From an uncultured Alphaproteobacteria bacterium (GTDB lineage: Bacteria > Pseudomonadota > Alphaproteobacteria > Rhodospirillales > Rhodospirillaceae), in contig LT599022.1 in assembly GCA_900079695.1 (NCBI GenBank), forward strand, positions 228,222 to 292,221: DNA of 64,000 nt, in the 5' to 3' direction. Of this stretch, positions 33,176 to 43,349 are shown piece after piece. A program made the translations under genes and the position numbers. How positions within the stretch are numbered: the first letter of the stretch is position 1; the number at the start of each line of letters is the position of its first letter. The notes beneath the pieces were generated by a model. The model saw only the letters and a program-made list of their open reading frames with translations. It ran no database searches and was not told the origin of the DNA.

Positions 33176-34097
33176 GCAGTTCCAGCCCGTCGGGCTCGGT
33201 CTCGGAGATCAGCACCGCGCGGTTTTCCATGTCGCCGGGGCAATCCTCGATCTCCACCGCCGGATAGGCGACGTGACGCACGCCGTGGAACGCCCACAGC
33301 GCGCCGTCGTCGCAGCGGGCGATCGCCTTGAGGCGCAGAATCCGCCCGCCGCTCAACGCCAGGAACAGCGCGATCCGCCGCGCCACCGCGTCGGCGCTTT
33401 CACCGCCGGGGAGGAAGACGTCGCGGGTGAGGATGCCGTCGCGATGGCCGCTCGCCGCCGGGGCGGAGCGGGGGCGGGCCGCATCGAACGCGCCGAGGAT
33501 CGCCGCCGCCGGCGCGTCGCCCATCGTCATCGGCCAGACGTCGGCGAGCGGGTTGATCGCGGCGAGACGCGCGGCGAGCGCGGCGATCGCCTCGGGCGCG
33601 GCGCGATCGGTCTTGGAGATCAACAGCCGGTCGGCGATCGCCGCCTGGGCGCGCGCTTCCGCGTGGTCGTCGAGCTGAACGTCGCCGTGCTCGCCGTCGA
33701 CCACCGCGACGATGCCGTCGAGCCGGTACGCCGCGGCGACCACCGGGTCGCGCAGCAACGTCGCGACGATCGGCCCCGGATCGGCGACGCCGGTGGTCTC
33801 GATCGCCAGCCGCCCGAACTCCGGCACCTCGCCCTTGACGCGGCGGAAGTGCAGGTCGCGCAGCGCGGTGATCATCTCGCCGCGCATCGCGCAGCAGACG
33901 CAGCCGGTGGCGAGCGTCACCACCGTCTCGTCGACCCCCTTCACCAGCGCCGCGTCGATTCCCACCGCGCCGAATTCGTTGACCAGCACCGCCGCGCCGC
34001 GAAACGCGGGGTCGCGCAGCAGGCGGTTGAGCAGGGTGCTCTTGCCCGCGCCGAGGAAGCCGGTGATCAGGGTGACGGGAATGCGCGGGTCGGACAT
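33147..34097 (-). CDS. CobW/COG0523 G3E-family GTPase
   Basis: A 316-residue GTPase. Walker A is GFLGAGKST, the metal-binding motif is CVCC (within LATGCVCCAMRGE), the switch region is ETTGVADP, and the base-recognition motif is SKTD. It has a CobW-C-like C-terminal domain (GILTRDVFLPGG onward). Family members are zinc or cobalt metallochaperones. There is no cobalamin gene nearby, and no Zur box was recognised. It is divergent from the secreted Pro/Ala-rich gene. Confidence 0.9.
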   Translation of the reverse strand: MSDPRIPVTLITGFLGAGKSTLLNRLLRDPAFRGAAVLVNEFGAVGIDAALVKGVDETVVTLATGCVCCAMRGEMITALRDLHFRRVKGEVPEFGRLAIETTGVADPGPIVATLLRDPVVAAAYRLDGIVAVVDGEHGDVQLDDHAEARAQAAIADRLLISKTDRAAPEAIAALAARLAAINPLADVWPMTMGDAPAAAILGAFDAARPRSAPAASGHRDGILTRDVFLPGGESADAVARRIALFLALSGGRILRLKAIARCDDGALWAFHGVRHVAYPAVEIEDCPGDMENRAVLISETEPDGLELLTTPASAAV

Positions 34098-34169
34098 CGG
34101 CGGAACCTTTCGAACGCGGGGCAGGCTTGGAGTTGGGCGGCGCGGAGCCGACTCGTCAGGACGGTACGG

Positions 34170-34199
34170 TTGACGCGCCGGGGGTGGCGCGTCGATACT
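34170..34199 (+). promoter_or_regulatory. Promoter of the secreted Pro/Ala-rich protein
   Basis: TTGACG (34170-34175), an 18-bp spacer and GATACT (34194-34199). Transcription should begin near 34206. This rules out the ATG at 34203 and supports the ATG at 34224. Confidence 0.6.
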
Positions 34200-34223
34200 G
34201 CCATGGGGAACGGGGGCGAAGCG

Positions 34224-34661
34224 ATGCGATTCGGTGCGATCATCATCGGCATTGGCGTGGGAGTTGCGCTCGCCGCGCCCGTCCGCGCCGACGACGCGCC
34301 GCCGCCCGAAGCCGGGTTTTCCGATCTGATCGGCTGGATCGACCGCAATCTCGACGCCGCCGCCGCCGCGTCTTCCGCGCCGCAGCCGCCGCCCGCCCTG
34401 GGCGAGGGGCCGGTGAGCCGGGCGCTCGACTGGCTGCGGGGACCGACGGAAGCGCCCCCGTCGCCGGACGTCGCGCCACCGCCCGCGCCGCCTACTCCCG
34501 CGCAGGAAGCGACCCGTCCGGCCGCCGCCGCGCCGGTCGCGCCGGTTTCCGCGGTCGCGCCGATGTCGGCGGGCGGCGCACCGATCGACCTCGTCGGCGA
34601 CGACGACGCGCGGCAGACGGCCGGACGCCCGGAGTCCGGCCTGCTGCTGCCGTTGAACTAG
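34224..34661 (+). CDS. Secreted Pro/Ala-rich protein of unknown function
   Basis: A 145-residue protein with a signal peptide (MRFGAIIIGIGVGVALAAPVRA) and an otherwise low-complexity body rich in Pro, Ala and Asp. There is one amphipathic stretch, FSDLIGWIDRNLDAAAA, and no recognised domain. The start at 34224 is preferred over 34203 because of the promoter position and the GGGGGC ribosome site. It converges on hisI with a four-base overlap. I cannot assign a role. Confidence 0.65.
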   Translation: MRFGAIIIGIGVGVALAAPVRADDAPPPEAGFSDLIGWIDRNLDAAAAASSAPQPPPALGEGPVSRALDWLRGPTEAPPSPDVAPPPAPPTPAQEATRPAAAAPVAPVSAVAPMSAGGAPIDLVGDDDARQTAGRPESGLLLPLN

Positions 34662-35053
34662 CCTTTGCCGTAGAGGTCTTCTTCCGACACCTCGGGTGCG
34701 GCGATCGTCACGAGGTCTCCGTCCTTCCATTCGCGATAGAAGCACGAGCGTCGTCCGGTGTGGCAGGCCACCCCCGACTGCTCCACCAGCAGCAGCAGGG
34801 TGTCGCCGTCGCAATCGATGCGGAGCGCCGCCAGCTTCTGCGTCTGGCCGGAGGTCTCGCCCTTGCGCCACAGGCGCTTGCGCGAGCGCGACCAGTAGCA
34901 GACGCGGCCGGTGGCGAGGGTCTCCGCGATCGCGTCGCGGTTCATCCACGCCACCATCAGCACCTCGCCGGTGTCGATCTGCTGGGCGATCGCCGGAACC
35001 AGGCCGTCGGCGTCGAACCTGACCGCCTCGAGGAGAGCGTCGAGTTCGGCCAT
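34658..35053 (-). CDS. hisI: Phosphoribosyl-AMP cyclohydrolase
   Basis: A 131-residue enzyme of histidine synthesis that opens the purine ring of phosphoribosyl-AMP. Diagnostic blocks are VLMVAWMNRDA, CYWSRSRKRLWRKGETSG, and the zinc-binding residues in DCDGDTLLLLVEQSGVACH and RSCF. The hisE domain is not fused. It is the last gene of a nudix-sseA-metC-hisI array, one base after metC, and is separate from other his genes. Confidence 0.95.
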   Translation of the reverse strand: MAELDALLEAVRFDADGLVPAIAQQIDTGEVLMVAWMNRDAIAETLATGRVCYWSRSRKRLWRKGETSGQTQKLAALRIDCDGDTLLLLVEQSGVACHTGRRSCFYREWKDGDLVTIAAPEVSEEDLYGKG

Positions 35054-35054
35054 C

Positions 35055-36224
35055 TCAGCCCCCGAAGCCGTTGAGCACCGCGAAGCCGGCTTCGAGGTCG
35101 GCGATCAGGTCGTCGGGGTCCTCGAGGCCGATGTGCAGGCGCAGCGTCGGGCCGTCGGCGTTCCACAGCACCGTGGTGCGGACGATGCCGGGGGTGGTGT
35201 AGGTGATCAGGCTTTCGTAGCCGCCCCAGGAAAAGCCGAGAGTGAACAGCTTGAGGCTGTCGATCATCGCCACCATCGCCTCTTCCGGATACGGTTCGAG
35301 GATCAGGCCGAACAGCCCCGAGGAGCCGAGGAAATCGCGTTCGAAGAGGGCGTGGCCGGGGTCTTCGGGCAGGCCCGGGTGCAGCACCCGCGCGACCTCC
35401 GGGCGGGTTTGCAGCCAGCGCGCCACCTTGAGCGCGCTCTCCTGGTGCTGCTTCATCCGCGGCGCGATCGTGCGCAGGCCGCGCAGTCCGAGGTAGGCCT
35501 CCTCCGAGCCGACCGAATAGCCGTACTTGACGACGCTCGCCTTGATGATCGGGAACAGCTCTTCGGAGGTGCAGATGGTGCCGAGCATCGCATCCGAGTG
35601 GCCGACGATGTACTTGGTCGCCGCCAGCACCGAGACGTCGACGCCCTTTTCGAACGGGCGGTAGAAGATCGGCGACGCCCAGGTGCAGTCGGCGACGACG
35701 AGCGCACCCCGCGCATGCGCCACCTCGGCGATGGCGGGAATGTCCTGCAGCTCGAAGGTGAGCGAACCGGGGGTTTCGCAGAACACCACCTTGGTGTTGG
35801 GCTTGAACAGCACCTCGATCTCTTCGCCGAGCAACGGGTGGAAGAAATCCACCGCGACGCCGGTCTTCATCAGCACGTCGGTGCAGAAGGTGCGGGTCGG
35901 GCCGTAGACCGAATCCGACACCAGCACGTGATCGCCCGCCTTCAGCAGCGCGGTGAGCGCACCCGCGATCGCGGCGAGGCCGGAGGGCACGGCGATGCAG
36001 CGCTCGGCGCCTTCGACCGCCGCCACCGCCTCTTCGAACGCCTGGGTGGTGGGGGTGCCGATGCGGCCGTAGTAGAACGCGTTGAGGTGGTCGGCCTGGG
36101 CCTCGGCCATCGCCGCCATGCTCGGGAAGGTGACGGTGGAGCAGCGATAGACCGGCGGGTTGACGCTCTGCGCGAAGTAGGGCGAAGTGCGGCCGGAGTG
36201 GGTGATCAGGGTGTCTTGCTTCAT
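35055..36224 (-). CDS. metC: Cystathionine beta-lyase
   Basis: A 389-residue PLP enzyme of the Cys/Met metabolism family. Visible are YGRIGTPTTQAFEEAV, the cofactor stacking segment SDSVYGPTR, ADCTWASP, the Schiff-base lysine in LAATKYIVGHSD, and the C-terminal SWGGYESL and RLHIGLED blocks. It splits cystathionine to homocysteine, pyruvate and ammonia. Its neighbours sseA and hisI suggest amino-acid sulfur metabolism. It lies 18 bases after sseA. Confidence 0.93.
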   Translation of the reverse strand: MKQDTLITHSGRTSPYFAQSVNPPVYRCSTVTFPSMAAMAEAQADHLNAFYYGRIGTPTTQAFEEAVAAVEGAERCIAVPSGLAAIAGALTALLKAGDHVLVSDSVYGPTRTFCTDVLMKTGVAVDFFHPLLGEEIEVLFKPNTKVVFCETPGSLTFELQDIPAIAEVAHARGALVVADCTWASPIFYRPFEKGVDVSVLAATKYIVGHSDAMLGTICTSEELFPIIKASVVKYGYSVGSEEAYLGLRGLRTIAPRMKQHQESALKVARWLQTRPEVARVLHPGLPEDPGHALFERDFLGSSGLFGLILEPYPEEAMVAMIDSLKLFTLGFSWGGYESLITYTTPGIVRTTVLWNADGPTLRLHIGLEDPDDLIADLEAGFAVLNGFGG

Positions 36225-36242
36225 CGGAAGGGTGCAACTGCC

Positions 36243-37115
36243 TCAGGGGTTGGGGCCGGTGGCGACGGGAACGTCCGGGGCGTTGCCCCATTCCTCCCAG
36301 CTGCCGTCGTAGATCGCGACGTCGGACTTGCCCGCGAGATGCGCGGCGAAGGCGACGACGCAGGCGGTGACGCCGGTGCCGCACATCGCGATCACCGGGG
36401 TGGCGTCGAGCGGCACCCCGGCGGCGGCGAAGATCGCGCGGATTTCCGCTTCGGATTTCATCGTCTTGTCGGCGTTGAGCAGCGACGGAAACGGAATGTT
36501 GCGGGTGCCGGGCACATGGCCGGTCTTCGCGCTCGGGCGCGGCTCGGGCGCGGTTCCGGCGTAGCGCTCGGCGCTGCGGGCGTCGACCGTCACCGCGGTG
36601 CGGGTGTCGAGGTTGGCGCGGACGTCGTCGAGCCCCACCACCTTCGGCCCGCCTTCGCGCGGGGTGAAGTGGCGCCAGTCGCGCGGCGCCATCGGGCGCT
36701 CCGGACCGTCCTCGACCGGGCGGCCGTCCGCCAGCCACTTCGGCAGGCCGCCGTCGAGCACCGCGACGTCGACATGGCCGAAGGCGCGGAACATGAACCA
36801 CGCGCGCATCGCCGCGTTGCCGCCGCCGTTGGCGTCGTAGACCACCACCTTCATGCCGTCGCCGACGCCCAGGCGGCTGACCTTGCCGAGGAAGGTCGCG
36901 GGCTCGGGCATGGTGTGGGAGAGCGGGCTTGCCGGGTCGGCGATGTCGTTGATGTCGAAGAACCGCGCCCCCGGGATCCGCGCCGCGCGGAAGCAGGCGT
37001 AGGGGTCGCGCGGGTCGGTGGGGAGGAAGCTGGTGGCGTCGAGAATCGCCACGTCGGGGGCGTCGAGATGCGCCTCCAGCCACGCGCCGCTCACCAAGCT
37101 CTCGGAACGCTCCAT
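36243..37115 (-). CDS. sseA: 3-mercaptopyruvate sulfurtransferase
   Basis: A 290-residue protein of two rhodanese domains. The C-terminal active loop is MCGTGVTACV, the CG[S/T]GVT type that marks mercaptopyruvate rather than thiosulfate sulfurtransferases. The inactive N-terminal domain has DANGGGNAAM at the loop position. It moves sulfur from mercaptopyruvate to thiols or cyanide. The start overlaps the nudix stop (TGATG), and AGGAG lies upstream. Confidence 0.92.
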   Translation of the reverse strand: MERSESLVSGAWLEAHLDAPDVAILDATSFLPTDPRDPYACFRAARIPGARFFDINDIADPASPLSHTMPEPATFLGKVSRLGVGDGMKVVVYDANGGGNAAMRAWFMFRAFGHVDVAVLDGGLPKWLADGRPVEDGPERPMAPRDWRHFTPREGGPKVVGLDDVRANLDTRTAVTVDARSAERYAGTAPEPRPSAKTGHVPGTRNIPFPSLLNADKTMKSEAEIRAIFAAAGVPLDATPVIAMCGTGVTACVVAFAAHLAGKSDVAIYDGSWEEWGNAPDVPVATGPNP

Positions 37116-37789
37116 CAGTCCTCCTTGTCCGCGAGCCAGGCCGCGCGCAGCCGCGCGCGGTGGAGGGCGAACCATTGCAGCATGATCAGGGTGCTGGCGT
37201 TGTCGAGGCGTCCGCCGTCGAGCAAAGTCAGCGCCGCCTCGGCGGGCAGGGTGAAGATGCGGATGTCCTCCGCCTCGGCGGCGACGCCGCCGTGCTCCGG
37301 CACCGCGGCGGACAGCACCTCGCCGCAGAACAGCGCCAGGGTTTCCGACGACGCGCCGGGGGTGCTGAGGACGTGCGCGATGAACTCCAGGCGTCCGAGC
37401 GGCAGCCCGACCTCCTCGCGGGTTTCGCGCCGCGCCACGTCCTCGGGCGCTTCGCCGGGTTCGATCATCCCGGCCGGAACCTCGATCAGCCACGGATGCC
37501 AGCCCGCCACCATCGCGCCGGCGCGGAACTGCTCGATCAGCACCACGCGGTCGCGCACCGGGTCGTAGGGCAGCACCGCCACCGCGTGGCCGCGTTCGAA
37601 CACCTCGCGGGTGATCGTCGGGCTCATCCCGCCCGCGAAGGTTTCGTGGGAGAGCGTGTAGCGATTGGCGGCGAAGTAGCCGCGGTAGAGCGGTTCGCTC
37701 GCCTTGAGGTCGACCCGCGAGGGCGCTCCGGGCCGCGCGGGAATCGAGGCGTTGAGGCTGCCGATGGTCTTGAGGTGGCGCGCGGTCAT
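37115..37789 (-). CDS. NUDIX hydrolase, ADP-ribose pyrophosphatase type
   Basis: A 224-residue hydrolase with the full Nudix box GMIEPGEAPEDVARRETREE (about residues 110-132) and the ADPRase-type lead-in VVLIEQFRAGAM and PWLIEVPAG. The expected reaction is ADP-ribose to AMP and ribose 5-phosphate. The ATG at 37789 has GGGGAC just upstream. It heads the minus-strand operon with sseA, metC and hisI and is divergent from the suf operon. Confidence 0.92.
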   Translation of the reverse strand: MTARHLKTIGSLNASIPARPGAPSRVDLKASEPLYRGYFAANRYTLSHETFAGGMSPTITREVFERGHAVAVLPYDPVRDRVVLIEQFRAGAMVAGWHPWLIEVPAGMIEPGEAPEDVARRETREEVGLPLGRLEFIAHVLSTPGASSETLALFCGEVLSAAVPEHGGVAAEAEDIRIFTLPAEAALTLLDGGRLDNASTLIMLQWFALHRARLRAAWLADKED

Positions 37790-37918
37790 GGAAGTCCCCG
37801 GAAAATCCAAACCGCTACAGATTAGGGCGGCAGCCCTCGCGGCTCAAGAGAGGTTCGGCTGCGGATGTGTAAATCCGGGCCCCACCGTCGGGAATTTTCG
37901 CGCCTTCGGATTTGCGGG

Positions 37919-37934
37919 TTGACTCCCGTCGGGA
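37919..37934 (+). promoter_or_regulatory. Possible suf operon control element
   Basis: A TTGACT box (37919-37924) overlaps the perfect palindrome TCCCG-T-CGGGA (37924-37934) about 100 bases before the suf regulator. The matching -10 is poor (TAATTG, 37941-37946). An iron- or cluster-responsive regulator could bind here, but the site does not match a consensus I can name. Confidence 0.3.
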
Positions 37935-38032
37935 ACGGCTTAATTGAGATACGGTACTGTTTTAGTCCTGTTTGTGAGAACGATTCGCAACTGCGGAAAC
38001 CGCCTCCGGACGGGATGCGCCGGGGAACACCG

Positions 38033-38503
38033 ATGCTCAAAGTCAACAAGCTGACGGACTACGCGGTCGTGGTGCTCTGCGACCTGCTGCGCGGCGATCG
38101 TCTGCGCTCCGCCGCCGATCTGTCGCAGTCGTCCGGCGTGCCGCTGCCGACGGTGTCGAAGATTCTCAAGCAGCTCGCGCGTACCGGCATTCTGCAATCT
38201 GCGCGCGGCGTGAACGGCGGTTACGGCTTCGGCCGCCCGCCCGCGGAGATCTCGATGGCGGAGGTGATCGAGGCCCTTGAAGGGCCGATCGCCGTCACCG
38301 GCTGCGTCGAGGATTCCGGCGAATCGTGCGAATTCATTCACCAGTGCCCGATGAGCGGCCACTGGAACGCCGTCAACGTCGCGATTCGCCAATCGCTCGA
38401 CGGAGTACGGCTGATCGAGATGCTGCCCGAGGCCCGCTTCATGGACCCGGACGACCTGAACCGAGTGATCGCCGAGCGGCACGCCGCCGCGATGCAGGCG
38501 TAA
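38033..38503 (+). CDS. Rrf2-family SUF system regulator
   Basis: A 156-residue winged-helix regulator, the first gene of the suf operon. The DNA-binding part has KLTDYAVVVLCDLL, VPLPTVSKILKQLARTG and GVNGGYGF. The cluster-binding cysteines appear as GCVEDSGESCEFIHQCP (C-x7-C-x5-C), as in SUF-linked IscR-like regulators. It probably binds an Fe-S cluster and represses the operon when clusters are plentiful. GGGGA precedes the ATG at 38033. Confidence 0.93.
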   Translation: MLKVNKLTDYAVVVLCDLLRGDRLRSAADLSQSSGVPLPTVSKILKQLARTGILQSARGVNGGYGFGRPPAEISMAEVIEALEGPIAVTGCVEDSGESCEFIHQCPMSGHWNAVNVAIRQSLDGVRLIEMLPEARFMDPDDLNRVIAERHAAAMQA

Positions 38504-38515
38504 GAGGAGAGACCG

Positions 38516-39973
38516 ATGCCATCCACCACCGAAACCGTCGAAACGGTCCACGAGTTCACCGGCGGTGCATACAAATACGGCTTCGTCACCGACGTCGAGA
38601 TGGACGTTGCGCCCAAGGGCCTTTCCGAGGACACGGTGCGCTACATCTCGGCGCAGAAGAACGAGCCGGAGTGGCTGCTGGAGTGGCGGCTGAAGGCGCT
38701 CGCGCTGTGGCGGAACATGGACGAGCCGAAGTGGGCGAAGGTCGACTACCCGAAGATCGACTACCAGGATCTCCACTACTACGCCGCGCCGAAATCGGCG
38801 AAAGCCGCGCCGAAGTCCCTCGACGAGGTCGACCCGGAGCTGCTCAAGACCTATGAAAAGCTCGGCATTCCGCTGAAGGAACAGGAAATTCTGGCGGGCG
38901 TGGCGGTCGACGCGGTGTTCGACAGCGTCTCGGTGGCGACCACCTACAAGGCCAAACTCGAAGAGAAGGGCATCATCTTCTGCTCGTTCTCCGAGGCGGT
39001 GCATCGCGCCCCCGAGCTGGTGAAGAAGTACCTCGGCTCGGTGGTGCCGCAGGGCGACAACTATTTCGCCTGCCTCAACTCGGCGGTGTTCTCCGACGGC
39101 TCGTTCGTCTACATCCCCAAAGGGGTGCGCTGCCCGATGGAGCTCTCCACCTACTTCCGCATCAACGCGCAGAACACCGGGCAGTTCGAGCGCACGCTGA
39201 TCGTCGCCGAGGAGGGCGCCTACGTCTCCTACCTCGAGGGCTGCACCGCGCCGCAGCGCGACGAGAACCAGCTCCACGCGGCGGTGGTCGAGCTGGTCGC
39301 GTTCGACGACGCGGAGATCAAGTACTCGACGGTGCAGAACTGGTTCCCCGGCGACGCCGAGGGCAAGGGCGGCATCTACAACTTCGTCACCAAGCGCGGC
39401 GCGTGCCGCGGCAAGCGCTCGAAGATCTCCTGGACGCAGGTGGAGACCGGCTCGGCGGTGACGTGGAAGTACCCGAGCTGCATCCTCCAGGGCGACGATT
39501 CGGTGGGCGAGTTCTATTCGGTGGCGATCACCAACAACGCCCAGCAGGCCGATACCGGCACCAAGATGATCCACATCGGCAAGAACACCCGTTCGACGAT
39601 CGTCTCCAAGGGCATCGCGGCGGGCAGGTCGGATAACACCTATCGCGGTCTGGTGAAGGTTCTCGCCGGGGCGGAGGGGGCGCGCAACTACAGCCAGTGC
39701 GACAGCCTGCTGATCGGCGACAAGTGCGGCGCCCATACCGTGCCCTACATCGAGAGCCGCACCCCGTTCTCGACCCTCGAACACGAGGCCACGACCGCGC
39801 GTATCAGCGACGACCAGTTGTTCGTCTGCCGTCAGCGCGGCCTTTCCTCCGAGGAGGCGGTGGCCCTGATCGTCAACGGCTTCTGCAAGGAAGTTCTGCA
39901 AAACCTGCCCATGGAGTTCGCGGTCGAAGCGCAGAAGCTCGTGGGCATCAGTCTCGAAGGCAGCGTCGGCTGA
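38516..39973 (+). CDS. sufB: Fe-S assembly scaffold SufB
   Basis: A 485-residue core subunit of the SufBCD scaffold that builds Fe-S clusters in the cytoplasm. Conserved regions include [45 protein letters not shown], and the late [29 protein letters not shown]. It lies 12 bases after the regulator with GAGGAG upstream. SufC follows after 32 bases. Confidence 0.97.
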   Translation: MPSTTETVETVHEFTGGAYKYGFVTDVEMDVAPKGLSEDTVRYISAQKNEPEWLLEWRLKALALWRNMDEPKWAKVDYPKIDYQDLHYYAAPKSAKAAPKSLDEVDPELLKTYEKLGIPLKEQEILAGVAVDAVFDSVSVATTYKAKLEEKGIIFCSFSEAVHRAPELVKKYLGSVVPQGDNYFACLNSAVFSDGSFVYIPKGVRCPMELSTYFRINAQNTGQFERTLIVAEEGAYVSYLEGCTAPQRDENQLHAAVVELVAFDDAEIKYSTVQNWFPGDAEGKGGIYNFVTKRGACRGKRSKISWTQVETGSAVTWKYPSCILQGDDSVGEFYSVAITNNAQQADTGTKMIHIGKNTRSTIVSKGIAAGRSDNTYRGLVKVLAGAEGARNYSQCDSLLIGDKCGAHTVPYIESRTPFSTLEHEATTARISDDQLFVCRQRGLSSEEAVALIVNGFCKEVLQNLPMEFAVEAQKLVGISLEGSVG

Positions 39974-40005
39974 CCCGCGCAAGTTCAGGAATTGGAGAAG
40001 ACTCG

Positions 40006-40761
<756 letters not shown>

Positions 40762-40772
40762 AGGAGAGGCCG

Positions 40773-42083
40773 ATGAACCTGATTCAGACCCCATTGCTGC
40801 AGGACTACGCCGCCGTCGCCGCGGCGCTGCCCGCCGCGGGCGACTCCCGGGTCGCCGGTCTGCGCGAGGCCGGGGCGGCCGACTTCCGCCGCCAGGGCCT
40901 GCCGCACGCCAAGGTCGAGGCGTGGCGCTACACCCGCCTCAAGGATCTCGAAACCCTGCCGTTCGGCCGCGCCGTCGCGGGCGCGACGGCGGAGGCCGCG
41001 CCCGGCGTCGGCCTCGCCGAGGTCGCCGCGCGGGTGGTGCTGGTGGACGGCCGCTTCTCGGCCGATCTCTCGACCCTGCCGACGGTTCCGGGGCTTTCGG
41101 TGCGGAGCCTCCGGGCCTGCCTCGAGGCCGGAGACGCCGCGGTGATCGCCGCCCTCGACAAGGACGTGTCGTTCGCGGAGGCGCCGCTCGCGGCGCTCGC
41201 CAGCGCCTATCTCGAAGACGGCGCGGTGATCGCGGTGGGGCCCGGTGTCTCGGTCGAGTTGCCGGTCGAGGTCGCGGCGGTCTCCACCGTCGAGCCGGGT
41301 GCGCCGCGCATCGCCTTCCCCCGTGTGGTGGCGCTGGTGGGCGAGAACGCATCCCTGACCCTGGTGGAGAGCTACTCCGGCCCGAGGCGCGGCGCCTACG
41401 CCGTCGACGCGGTGACCGACGTCTCCCTCGGCGCGGGGGCGGCGCTCCGGCACTACGTCGTCCAGGCCGAGGGCGAGGAGGCCACCCACGTGTCCGCCGG
41501 GCGCTGCGACGTGCCCGCCGACGCACGCTACGAGGGCTTCATCCTCCAGCTCGGCGGGCGGACCAGCCGCCGCGAAATGCGTCTGCGGATGGTCGGCGAG
41601 CATGGCGAGGCGCGGATCAACGGGGCCTACGCCGCACGGGGCGAGAGCGTCTGCGACACCACCACCGAGATCCAGCACATCGCCTGCGAGACCTTCACCG
41701 ATCAGGTGTTCAAGGGCGTGCTCGACGACCGCGCCCGCGGCATCTACCAGGGCAAGGTCCACGTCCACCGCGACGCGCAGCGGATCGTCGGCAACCAGCT
41801 TCACAACGGCCTGCTGCTGTCGCGCCAGGCCGAGGTGGACTGCAAGCCGGAATTGGAAATCTATGCCGACGACGTGAAGTGCAGTCACGGCGCGACCTGC
41901 GGCGAGTTGTCCGACGAGCAGGTGTTCTATCTGTGCTCGCGCGGCATCGACCCGGCGACGGCGCGCGAACTGCTGCTGCAGGCGTTTCTCGGCGAGGCGC
42001 TCGACATGATTTCGGTCGGGAGCGTGCGGGAGGCGTTCGCCGCGAAGGCGGACGCGTGGCTCGCGGAAAGGAAGACGGCATGA
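40773..42083 (+). CDS. sufD: Fe-S assembly protein SufD
   Basis: A 436-residue partner of SufB. It has the N-terminal ADFRRQGLPHAKVEAWRYTRL and the C-terminal SufB/D beta-helix with HNGLLLSRQAEVDCKPELEIY and CSHGATCGELSDEQVFYLCSRG, which carries the conserved His and Cys. AGGAG lies before the ATG at 40773. The stop overlaps the sufS start (ATGA). Confidence 0.96.
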   Translation: MNLIQTPLLQDYAAVAAALPAAGDSRVAGLREAGAADFRRQGLPHAKVEAWRYTRLKDLETLPFGRAVAGATAEAAPGVGLAEVAARVVLVDGRFSADLSTLPTVPGLSVRSLRACLEAGDAAVIAALDKDVSFAEAPLAALASAYLEDGAVIAVGPGVSVELPVEVAAVSTVEPGAPRIAFPRVVALVGENASLTLVESYSGPRRGAYAVDAVTDVSLGAGAALRHYVVQAEGEEATHVSAGRCDVPADARYEGFILQLGGRTSRREMRLRMVGEHGEARINGAYAARGESVCDTTTEIQHIACETFTDQVFKGVLDDRARGIYQGKVHVHRDAQRIVGNQLHNGLLLSRQAEVDCKPELEIYADDVKCSHGATCGELSDEQVFYLCSRGIDPATARELLLQAFLGEALDMISVGSVREAFAAKADAWLAERKTA

Positions 42084-43339
42084 CGATCGTGCAGGGTTCG
42101 GCGGCGACGCTGCCGAACGAGGCGTTCGACGTGGAGGCGGTGCGCCGGGATTTCCCGATTCTGTCGACGCGCGTTCACGGCAAGCCCCTGGTGTTCCTCG
42201 ACAGCGCAGCCTCGGCGCAGAAACCCGCGGCGGTTCTGGAGGCGATGGATGCGATGTACCGCACCGCCTACGCCAATGTGCACCGCGGCGTCTACACCCT
42301 CTCGGATGTCGCCACCGCACGCTACGAGGCGGCCCGCGAAACCGTGCGGCGCTTCCTCGGCGCGGGCGACGTTTCGGAAGTGGTGTTCACCTCCGGCGGC
42401 ACCGACGCGCTCAATCTCGTCGCGCGCTGCTGGGCGCAGGCGTTCCTCAAGCCCGGCGACGAGATTCTGGTGTGCGAAAGCGAGCATCACTCGAACATCG
42501 TGCCGTGGCAGCTCGCCGCCCAGGCGACCGGCGCGGTGGTGCGTCCGATTCCGGTGACCGACGAGGGCGTCTTCGACTTCGACGCCTTCGCCGCGATGCT
42601 CGGGCCGAAGGTCAAGCTCGTGGCGGTCGCGCACATGTCGAACGTGCTCGGCACGATCATGCCGGTCAAGCGGATCGCCGCCGCGACCCACGCCGCCGGG
42701 GCGAAGATCGTCGTCGACGGCTGCCAGGGCGCGGTCCACCGCAAGGTCGACGTGCGCGACCTCGACGTCGATTTCTACGCGATCACCGGGCACAAGATCT
42801 ACGGCCCCACCGGCATCGGCGCGCTTTACGGCCGCCGCGAACTGCTGGAGGCGATGCCGCCCTACAAGGGCGGCGGCGACATGATCGAGACCGTCAGCTT
42901 CGAGCGCAGCACCTGGGCCGAGCCGCCCGCGCGCTTCGAGGCGGGCACGCCGATGATCGTCGAGGCGATCGGCCTCGCCGCCGCGATCGATTACGTCGAG
43001 GCCTTGGGGGTGGAGCGCATCCACGCTCACGAGAGCGACGTGCTCGATTACGCCACGCGGCTGTTGACCGAAATCCCCGGCCTGCGCATCATCGGCACCG
43101 CGCCGGGCAAGGGCGGGGTGATCTCGTTCACGGTGGACGGCGCGCACCCGTCGGATATCGCCACCCTGCTCGACCAGCGCGGCGTCGCCGTGCGCGCCGG
43201 GCACCACTGCGCCCAGCCGCTGATGGTGCGCATGGGGGTGAGCGCCACGACCCGCGCGAGCTTCGCGATGTACAGCACCCGCACCGAGGCCGAGGCCCTG
43301 GCGGCGGGCGTGGAAAGGGCGATGACCCTGTTGCGTTAG
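42080..43339 (+). CDS. sufS: Cysteine desulfurase SufS
   Basis: A 419-residue group II cysteine desulfurase that supplies persulfide sulfur. Features seen: LDSAASAQKP, ESEHHSNIVPWQ, VDGCQGAVHRKVDVRDLDVDF, the PLP lysine in ITGHKIYGPTG, and the active-site Cys in RAGHHCAQPLM. SufE, its sulfur acceptor, is encoded downstream after a terminator. Confidence 0.96.
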   Translation: MTIVQGSAATLPNEAFDVEAVRRDFPILSTRVHGKPLVFLDSAASAQKPAAVLEAMDAMYRTAYANVHRGVYTLSDVATARYEAARETVRRFLGAGDVSEVVFTSGGTDALNLVARCWAQAFLKPGDEILVCESEHHSNIVPWQLAAQATGAVVRPIPVTDEGVFDFDAFAAMLGPKVKLVAVAHMSNVLGTIMPVKRIAAATHAAGAKIVVDGCQGAVHRKVDVRDLDVDFYAITGHKIYGPTGIGALYGRRELLEAMPPYKGGGDMIETVSFERSTWAEPPARFEAGTPMIVEAIGLAAAIDYVEALGVERIHAHESDVLDYATRLLTEIPGLRIIGTAPGKGGVISFTVDGAHPSDIATLLDQRGVAVRAGHHCAQPLMVRMGVSATTRASFAMYSTRTEAEALAAGVERAMTLLR

Positions 43340-43349
43340 GCAGTGTGAC